The notes beneath the pieces are model-generated. The model did no database searches and was not told where the DNA came from. It saw only the letters and a program-made list of their open reading frames with translations. From positions 1 through 9,954 of the forward strand of contig JARVJS010000077.1 in NCBI GenBank assembly GCA_029776125.1: a DNA stretch of 9,954 nucleotides. Reading direction: 5' to 3'. The stretch comes from Nitrososphaeria archaeon (GTDB lineage: Archaea; Thermoproteota; Nitrososphaeria; JACIWG01). Position numbers and translations under genes: made by a program. This document shows positions 5,669 through 9,954 of this stretch, in pieces (positions within the stretch are counted from its first letter, which is position 1; every line of letters starts with the position of its first letter).

Positions 5669-5760
5669 AAATATCAATTGGTTTTGATTATTATGCCGAG
5701 AATGTTCTTGTAAAACATGTTAAAGAACAATCTCCAATTTTAGGAGGGATTACGGTTTGA
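5659..5760 (+). CDS. 33-residue leaderless small protein, first gene of the transporter operon (tentative)
   Basis: An ATG at 5659 opens a 33-codon frame (MYHKISIGFDYYAEN..., ending ILGGITV) that stops at TGA 5758-5760. Three things argue that it is real. The ATG is at leaderless distance from the TATA box at 5629-5637. The amino-acid composition is protein-like. The stop overlaps the TTG start of the transporter gene (TTGA), a common sign of translational coupling. The ATG sits inside the operator palindrome. I recognise no family. It could instead be a remnant of a longer gene or an untranslated leader. Confidence 0.45.
   Translation: MYHKISIGFDYYAENVLVKHVKEQSPILGGITV
5703..5729 (+). promoter_or_regulatory. 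dyad in the leader of the transporter gene
   Basis: TGTTCTT (5703-5709) and AAGAACA (5723-5729) form a perfect 7-bp inverted repeat around 13 nt. That spacer contains the smaller palindrome AACATGTT. It lies 12 nt before the AGGAGG ribosome site, so it could be an RNA hairpin or a second operator, or could be chance within the small ORF. Confidence 0.25.
5742..5747 (+). promoter_or_regulatory. ribosome binding site of the TauE/SafE gene
   Basis: AGGAGG, a full Shine-Dalgarno sequence, lies 9 nt before the TTG at 5757. It supports this non-ATG start for the transporter. Confidence 0.65.
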
Positions 5761-6674
5761 GTGAAAATTATGGTTTTTTGAAAAGATATCTGCCGACAAT
5801 AGTACTTTTGATTGCTATTGGAATATTTATGGTTGCAGCATACTTGTCTGGAAACTGGATACAGAAGAATGCACCCCAGATTTCGTTATTTGATGGAATA
5901 TTGCTGATTATTGTTGGATTTATGGCTGGATTACTTGGTGGACTTATTGGCACTGGAGGATGCAGTGTTATGCTCCCTATCTTACACTTTTGGCTAGGAT
6001 ACCCTGCCCCATTTGCTATAGGGACGACATTGTTTGCTGTAATTTTTACAACACTTTCTGGAGCATATGGGCATCTTGTTAGAAAGAACCTTGACAAGAG
6101 TGCAGCCTTATGGATTGGCGGTTTAGGCACCTTAGGTGTTCTTATAGGATCATGGCTCTTCACGATACTTGTTGAACATGTTAGCGTATTGAACCTTATT
6201 CTTGGTGTTGTATTCCTTTGGCCATCATATAGAATGATAGTTGAAGGCGTTGGCATCGCTAAACCTAAAGCTGGAGGACAGGAGGGTAAAACTATCCATG
6301 GATCAAGATTAGCTATAGGTTTTTTCGGTTTTATTATAGGAATTTTAACTGGAATTGTTGGATTAGGTGGTGGATACGCTCTTGTCCCCGGACTAATATA
6401 CTTGTTTAGTGCACCAGTTTATGTTACAATGGGAACATCTTTGGCTTCAATGATCCCTTTAGCTATTGTTGGCGGTGGAATAAAGGTGGTTCAAGGATAT
6501 GTTGTTTTAGGAGCTGGACTCCTACTTGCTTCAGGAACTGTTGTGGGAGCACAGTTTGGTGCTGCAATAATTAAAAGGTTTAAGCCCAACATTTTGAAGC
6601 TTATATTTGGAGTCTACTTCCTCTATGTTGCACTCAAGTTTATAACAGGATATTTTGGTATCATGATATGGTGA
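5757..6674 (+). CDS. TauE/SafE family permease
   Basis: This 305-residue polytopic protein belongs to the TauE/SafE family (PF01925, COG0730), whose characterised members move sulfite, sulfoacetate or other small organic anions across the membrane. The internal duplication typical of the family is clear. GGLIGTGGCSVMLP (about 61-74) and GIVGLGGGYALVPG (about 199-212) open the two halves, each followed by a proline-containing helix and a GTTLFA / GTSLAS segment. An extra hydrophobic helix lies at the N-terminus (about 13-31). A polar loop of about 20 residues (165-184) separates the halves. The TTG start overlaps the small-ORF stop and has a strong ribosome site. The mrp-like ATPase begins 8 bp downstream, so all are one operon. 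The substrate cannot be read from sequence; a sulfur compound is an inference from the family. Confidence 0.9.
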   Translation: MSENYGFLKRYLPTIVLLIAIGIFMVAAYLSGNWIQKNAPQISLFDGILLIIVGFMAGLLGGLIGTGGCSVMLPILHFWLGYPAPFAIGTTLFAVIFTTLSGAYGHLVRKNLDKSAALWIGGLGTLGVLIGSWLFTILVEHVSVLNLILGVVFLWPSYRMIVEGVGIAKPKAGGQEGKTIHGSRLAIGFFGFIIGILTGIVGLGGGYALVPGLIYLFSAPVYVTMGTSLASMIPLAIVGGGIKVVQGYVVLGAGLLLASGTVVGAQFGAAIIKRFKPNILKLIFGVYFLYVALKFITGYFGIMIW

Positions 6675-6681
6675 AAATCTT

Positions 6682-7551
6682 ATGACGGATTTGGAGATGA
6701 TAAAACGTTTCCAAGAAGTGCAAGAACGTGTTAGGAAAAGGATGGATAAGGTTAAGCATAAGATTGCAGTCATAAGTGGTAAAGGGGGTGTTGGAAAAAG
6801 TACCTTCACAGTAAACCTTGCAATAGCTTTTGCAGCAAAAGGGCACACAGATAGAGTGGGTATACTTGATTCAGACTTTCATGGACCAAGTGTTCCAAAA
6901 ATGCTTGGAATTAGGGGACAGATGATTGCATCAGATTCTGATGGAATACTTCCACTTATAGGACCCTTAGGAATAAGGGTGGTTTCTACAGAATTCATAT
7001 TACCAGACGAGAACACTCCAGTAATATGGCGTGGGCCACTAAAAATGAACGCCATAAGAGATTTTCTTTCAGAAATTGCTTGGGGGGAACTAGATTTTCT
7101 GCTCATCGATTTACCTCCAGGGACTGGAGATGAACCCTTAAGTATAGCACAACTTTTACCAGACTTAGATGGTGTAGTGGTGCTAACAATACCATCTCAA
7201 GTATCTCAGAGTGTTGTTAAGAAGTCTGTGAACTTCGCTAGGAGACTTAACCTGCCTATCATAGGAATTGTGGAAAACATGAGTGGCTTTATATGCCCAA
7301 ATTGTGGTACAAAAATTGATATTTTCCAGACAGGGGGTGGGAAGAGGATTGCTGAAGAATTAAGCATACCTTTCCTAGGGAGCATACCAATAGATCAGAG
7401 AATATGTGAGGATTCAGACAAAGGTAAACCATTTATTTTAGAGCATAAAGATTCGCCAGCAGCCAAGGCCTTTATGGAAATCGTTGACAAAATTGAAAAA
7501 TTTTTGGAAACTTCAGAAAATTTTAACGAAACTCAAGAGGTAGGCGAATAA
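6682..7551 (+). CDS. Mrp/ApbC/NBP35-type P-loop ATPase, Fe-S cluster carrier
   Basis: This 289-residue ATPase belongs to the Mrp/NBP35 branch of the deviant Walker A family. The P-loop GKGGVGKST spans 33-41, with the signature lysine K34. The family motif LLIDLPPGTGD is at 140-150, and the CxxC pair that bridges a 4Fe-4S cluster between subunits is C205-P-N-C208. Related proteins hold and deliver Fe-S clusters in the cytoplasm. The N-terminal four-cysteine ferredoxin-like motif of eukaryotic NBP35 is absent. A short charged helix (1-25) precedes the P-loop. GGTGA at 6670-6674, overlapping the end of the transporter gene, serves as ribosome site for the ATG at 6682. The NifX-like gene starts 2 nt after the stop. 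Mrp plus NifX-domain pairs are recurrent in anaerobes, suggesting a metal-cluster transfer role. Confidence 0.92.
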   Translation: MTDLEMIKRFQEVQERVRKRMDKVKHKIAVISGKGGVGKSTFTVNLAIAFAAKGHTDRVGILDSDFHGPSVPKMLGIRGQMIASDSDGILPLIGPLGIRVVSTEFILPDENTPVIWRGPLKMNAIRDFLSEIAWGELDFLLIDLPPGTGDEPLSIAQLLPDLDGVVVLTIPSQVSQSVVKKSVNFARRLNLPIIGIVENMSGFICPNCGTKIDIFQTGGGKRIAEELSIPFLGSIPIDQRICEDSDKGKPFILEHKDSPAAKAFMEIVDKIEKFLETSENFNETQEVGE

Positions 7552-7552
7552 G

Positions 7553-7924
7553 ATGGCTAAAATTATTGTTCCCCTAGTAGAAGACAGAGGCCTAGATTCT
7601 AAGATAGCAGAACATTTTGGTAGAGCACCATATTTTGCATTTGTTGAATTAAATGATAAGGGTGAAGTCGTAAGCTTTAAAATAATATCTAATGTTGGAG
7701 AACATTTTGGAGGACAAGTTCATACACATGAGAATATACTTGAGCTAAAGCCTGACGCAATAATCGTGTATGGTATGGGACCAAGAGGCTTAAGCACATT
7801 TCAAAGCCATGGAATAGCAGTGTTTAAGGCAGAAAGTGACATAGTAAGAGATGCTATAATATCGTACAGTAGAGGAGAACTTAAAGAACTTACTGAAGGC
7901 TGTAGTAGAGCGTGTCATCATTAA
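7553..7924 (+). CDS. NifX/NafY-domain protein (dinitrogenase Fe-Mo cofactor family)
   Basis: This 123-residue protein has the PF02579 fold: IVPLVEDRGLDSKIAEHFGRAPYF at the N-terminus, GGQVHTHENILELKPDAIIVYGMGPRG in the middle, and the terminal helix. The family binds and shuttles Fe-S or Fe-Mo cofactor precursors. In organisms without nitrogenase, stand-alone copies like this are thought to handle other metal clusters. Possible ligands are H51, H57 and H59 and a C-terminal CSRACHH tail (C117, C121, H122, H123). The tail is a likely soft-metal or cluster site. The gene is translationally coupled to the ATPase before it (2-nt gap, GAGG upstream) and is the last gene of the operon. No nif structural genes are in the window. 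Confidence 0.9.
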   Translation: MAKIIVPLVEDRGLDSKIAEHFGRAPYFAFVELNDKGEVVSFKIISNVGEHFGGQVHTHENILELKPDAIIVYGMGPRGLSTFQSHGIAVFKAESDIVRDAIISYSRGELKELTEGCSRACHH

Positions 7925-7946
7925 ATTTTGTACTCACACCAAATCT

Positions 7947-7966
7947 TTTTGTGATATATCACAAAA
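7947..7966. promoter_or_regulatory. perfect 20-bp palindromic operator
   Basis: TTTTGTGATATATCACAAAA is an exact palindrome. Its 14-bp core matches the site at 5655-5668 except for the central bases. It ends at the edge of the TATA box (7968-7975), over the expected BRE. A lone half site, TGTGATA (7982-7988), lies downstream between TATA box and start, 32 bp from the first. Confidence 0.7.
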
Positions 7967-7967
7967 T

Positions 7968-7975
7968 TTAAATAT
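7968..7975 (+). promoter_or_regulatory. TATA box of the 8011 gene
   Basis: TTTAAATA is about 26 bp before a predicted start near 7997. This gives a leader of about 14 nt that contains the ribosome site GGTGAGG (8001-8007). Confidence 0.55.
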
Positions 7976-8010
7976 CGATTATGTGATACCTCCTAAAATG
8001 GGTGAGGACG

Positions 8011-8217
8011 ATGTGGAGATATTGGAGTAGAGGATGGTGCCCAAGACATCCGTGGCCACCACCATGGGCAAGACCCTATTCATTATATTATAGAGAAGAT
8101 GTTGAAGACGAAATAAAATACCTACAGTACCTGAAAAAGGACCTAGAAAGGGAAATAGAGGAAATTTCAAAGAGAATTGATGAGTTAAAAAAATTAGTAG
8201 AGGAGAAGGAGCAGTAG
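8011..8217 (+). CDS. small Trp/Pro-rich protein with C-terminal coiled coil (DUF5320-like)
   Basis: About 68 residues. The N-terminal third is rich in Trp, Pro, Arg and Tyr (MWRYWSRGWCPRHPWPPPW) with one cysteine. The C-terminal half (about 30-68) is a heptad-like charged helix (YLKKDLEREIEEISKRI...). This resembles the small DUF5320-type proteins that accompany NifX-domain and DUF134 genes; the assignment is by layout, not by a strict motif. A GTG at 8002 would add three residues. I prefer the ATG at 8011 because GGTGA (8001-8005) lies 5 nt before it. The gene has its own TATA box and the perfect operator palindrome, so it is likely a separately transcribed member of the same regulon. Its role is unknown; the helix suggests oligomers or a partner protein. 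Confidence 0.75.
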   Translation: MWRYWSRGWCPRHPWPPPWARPYSLYYREDVEDEIKYLQYLKKDLEREIEEISKRIDELKKLVEEKEQ

Positions 8218-8250
8218 AATAATATTCTGGATCTTCACTATTAACCTCCA

Positions 8251-8270
8251 AAAATTTTTTAAAAAGCTAT
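8251..8270 (+). terminator. T-rich termination region between convergent genes
   Basis: AAAATTTTTTAAAAA (8251-8265) lies between the convergent 8011 and 8278 genes and gives a T-run in either direction, as archaeal terminators use. Confidence 0.35.
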
Positions 8271-8277
8271 TTCAGGA

Positions 8278-9501
8278 CTAAAGTCCTATAAACAGCCTAA
8301 TCATATACGCTATGAGTAAAGCTATAACACTTGGAAATGCACTTTTAGCCCAAGAAAGTCCTGAAAGGACACGATTTGCCATTGTACAAAGTAATGTGAG
8401 CCAAGCGAAAATTAGCATCTGAACATAGTTCGCAATCATTGAAAAAAGTGACGCTTGCTCATTTAATTTTGCTGTTGCAACAGCCTTTTCCGTAGCACTT
8501 CCACCCAAATATTCTAGTGAATAATATAGTTTATCTAGAGTTTGAGATAAGATTATAGAATTGACTATGTTTTGGATGAAGAGGGTTATAAGCGCCAGCC
8601 CCACACATATTAGAAGAGGCTTCCATGTGATTCGTCCTCCAAATGCATTCAAAAAGATAAATATTATTCCAGAAATTATGAACAATTGTATTAAGAACTG
8701 GAATATACCGAAGATAGAGATTATAGAAGCGTATCCTGAAGGATCCTTACTTATCTGATTTTCATATAGACCTCGAAAATATAAGCCATCCAAAAGGATT
8801 CTAATATCAAAATTTTTGGGCCAAACAAAGTTCAGGGCTAGACCGGAAATTTTGCTCCAGTCACCACCATGATCCTCCCATGAAGAGTCCGCTAAAGATA
8901 TTGTAAAGTTATTCCATACACCAACCTTCGAAGCCAAAATACTTTCCGTCAGATTATATAAAAAGTATCTTGACGTATCACCTGAGTATAGGAGTAGTGA
9001 TGCTTTAGAAGGCAAAGCTTGAGGATTAACAAACTTTATTCTAAAAGACAGTGCTTTGAAACCTAAATTCCCACTACAATTTACCGGACCAACATCCAAC
9101 AGCCTAACAAAAATATTTGAACTGTCACGTGCAGAAAATTCTATGCTTCTGTCACCATAGTAGCTTCCATTAACGTAATCACTATAATCTAATGTGATAT
9201 TCACATTTGGTGTAGAATACCAGAAGGTTGAATTGTCAGTCCAAACATCAAATTGTCCAGCTAAAAAGTCAACTTTAGGAAATGTTTCTTCAACATAACT
9301 TTTAGAAAGAACCATGTATCCGAAAAAAGTGTTAGATAAAATAAAAAGCAATAGTACAAAGACTATTGAAATATAGCGTGGTTCAATAGCCACTTCCCTA
9401 AAAACCTTATAAGGCGAGTAGAGAACACGAATGAATTGAAGAATAAACTGTTTTGGCTTAACCCCCTCAGCTACATTAGTTGATTGCACATTATCCAACA
9501 A
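8278..9501 (-). CDS. YIP1-like multi-pass membrane protein with a large inserted ectodomain
   Basis: This 407-residue protein starts with a cytoplasmic, amphipathic stretch (QFIRVLYSPYKVFREVAIEP) typical of prokaryotic YIP1-domain proteins, then a first membrane helix (about 43-64). About 180 mostly beta-type residues (about 68-250) follow, with several N-x-S/T sequons and strands such as SIEFSARDSSNIFVRLLDVG and GVWNNFTISLADSSW. This looks like a jelly-roll or carbohydrate-binding-type domain outside the cell. Four more helices follow (about 257-288, 293-318, 350-375, 388-405). The start is uncertain: TTG codons at 9501 and 9498 both follow GTGA (9505-9508). The function is unknown, probably at the cell envelope. 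It shares strand with truD upstream but is separated by 106 bp with its own possible TATA. Confidence 0.8.
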   Translation of the reverse strand: MLDNVQSTNVAEGVKPKQFILQFIRVLYSPYKVFREVAIEPRYISIVFVLLLFILSNTFFGYMVLSKSYVEETFPKVDFLAGQFDVWTDNSTFWYSTPNVNITLDYSDYVNGSYYGDRSIEFSARDSSNIFVRLLDVGPVNCSGNLGFKALSFRIKFVNPQALPSKASLLLYSGDTSRYFLYNLTESILASKVGVWNNFTISLADSSWEDHGGDWSKISGLALNFVWPKNFDIRILLDGLYFRGLYENQISKDPSGYASIISIFGIFQFLIQLFIISGIIFIFLNAFGGRITWKPLLICVGLALITLFIQNIVNSIILSQTLDKLYYSLEYLGGSATEKAVATAKLNEQASLFSMIANYVQMLIFAWLTLLCTMANRVLSGLSWAKSAFPSVIALLIAYMIRLFIGL

Positions 9502-9545
9502 AAATCACAGCCCCTAAAAATTTTAACAAACATACCCTCTGTCAA

Positions 9546-9567
9546 CTTTTAAACAACTATATTTAAA
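9546..9567 (-). promoter_or_regulatory. promoter-like region upstream of the YIP1-like gene
   Basis: On the minus strand the AT-rich stretch includes TTTAAATATAG and TTTAAAAG, two TATA candidates 45-65 bp before the TTG start. They would imply a leader of 20-40 nt. Confidence 0.3.
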
Positions 9568-9607
9568 CTTATTGAAAAAGAAAATTAAAACTATCATAAA
9601 AAGTCCT

Positions 9608-9954
9608 TTATTTATAAAATTCGTTTTTACAAAATTCTCTAAGTAAAGTGGTAGCATAGCAGCCTTTTTCAAGCCAAAAACAAAAGCGTACAGAGCTATC
9701 ATTAATAGCGTATCTAAAATCTTTATAGTTTAATCTCAACTTTCTAAGAGAACCTTTAACCTTCAAACCTAAACTCTTGTTCTTAAACATTTCAAGTGCC
9801 AAATTTTCCCCTTCTATAACATTTTTAACAATTTTGCCCGACTCCCCACTAGGAAATTTTGACTTATAGCCTATAAGGGGGAAAGCAGGTTCTCCCCCCT
9901 TAACGAAGTCGCCTTCAACACACCTATTCAGAGGCAAACCCTTGCATATCCTTT
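9608..9954 (-). CDS. truD: tRNA pseudouridine synthase D (TruD), C-terminal part
   Basis: The visible 115 or so residues match the C-terminal end of archaeal TruD, which makes pseudouridine at position 13 of tRNAs. Recognisable pieces are KGLPLN with EGDFV near the window edge, LIGYKSKFPSGESGKIV, LGLKVKGSLRKLR, YKDFRY, VRFCFWLEKGCYATTLLREF and a short tail. The catalytic aspartate and the TRUD insertion lie upstream, outside the window. A TTG at 9937 could be read as a start, but the frame stays open to the edge (R-I-C-K-G before it), so the gene is simply cut by the window. T-rich sequence downstream of the stop (about 9574-9600, minus strand) probably ends transcription. Confidence 0.85.
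   Translation of the reverse strand, partial: RICKGLPLNRCVEGDFVKGGEPAFPLIGYKSKFPSGESGKIVKNVIEGENLALEMFKNKSLGLKVKGSLRKLRLNYKDFRYAINDSSVRFCFWLEKGCYATTLLREFCKNEFYK

Noticed and set aside
5768..6256. 162-aa ORF antisense to the TauE/SafE gene
   Set aside because: It is the complementary shadow of a membrane-protein gene with clear family motifs. It has no promoter or ribosome site and a low-complexity Pro/Ser/Ile-rich product.
7998..8031. ATG at 7998 as start of a coding gene
   Set aside because: Its frame stops after ten codons. The GGTGAGG immediately after it serves the ATG at 8011.
1..9954. CRISPR array or phage genes
   Set aside because: I found no regularly spaced direct repeats of 25-37 bp and no structural phage genes. 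The only mobile DNA is IS605-type.

Overview
The window looks like part of an AT-rich archaeal chromosome, probably from a thermophilic or anaerobic lineage (Bathyarchaeia or another Thermoproteota would fit, but only weakly supported). The archaeal signs are TATA boxes about 25 bp upstream of start codons (leaderless or short-leader mRNAs), GGTGA/GAGG ribosome sites, a PAC2-family proteasome-assembly chaperone, the TruD C-terminus, and a Mrp-type ATPase next to NifX-like and DUF134 genes. No tRNA, rRNA or CRISPR array was seen.

Layout. (1) 1-447: 3' end of a polytopic membrane protein (+). (2) 467-1618: large secreted or surface-anchored protein (-), with three TTCTAG boxes at exact 11-bp spacing just upstream of its promoter. 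(3) 1723-2846: a two-gene protein quality-control operon (-), PAC2 chaperone then a small heat-shock protein. (4) 2961-5224: a GNAT acetyltransferase gene (+) broken by two separate antisense insertions and two one-base frameshifts. The first insertion (about 3099-4321) carries tnpB of the IS200/IS605 (IS1341-like) group. The second (about 4676-4939) has no protein gene. It is a GC-rich, highly foldable remnant whose minus strand resembles the 3' end of a tnpB/omegaRNA unit. (5) 5272-8217: a compact accessory cluster. It has a DUF134 helix-turn-helix regulator (-), divergent from a 33-aa small ORF, a TauE/SafE transporter, a Mrp/ApbC P-loop ATPase and a NifX/NafY-domain protein (+). A small Trp/Pro-rich coiled-coil protein (+) follows under its own promoter. 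(6) 8278-9501: YIP1-like membrane protein with a large inserted extracytoplasmic domain (-). (7) 9608-9954: C-terminal part of TruD pseudouridine synthase (-), running off the window.

How it works together. The most interesting unit is region 5. The palindrome TGTGATNTATCACA occurs at both promoters of the cluster: in the DUF134/small-ORF divergent promoter (plus one degenerate copy) and, as a perfect 20-bp palindrome, just upstream of the TATA box of the 8011 gene. I infer that the DUF134 protein binds this sequence, represses its own gene and controls the transporter/ATPase/NifX operon and the small coiled-coil gene as one regulon, probably for sulfur or metal-cofactor handling. Region 4 shows two IS605-type units in the same orientation within one host gene. 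The host reading frame can be rebuilt almost completely on paper, which suggests recent inactivation.
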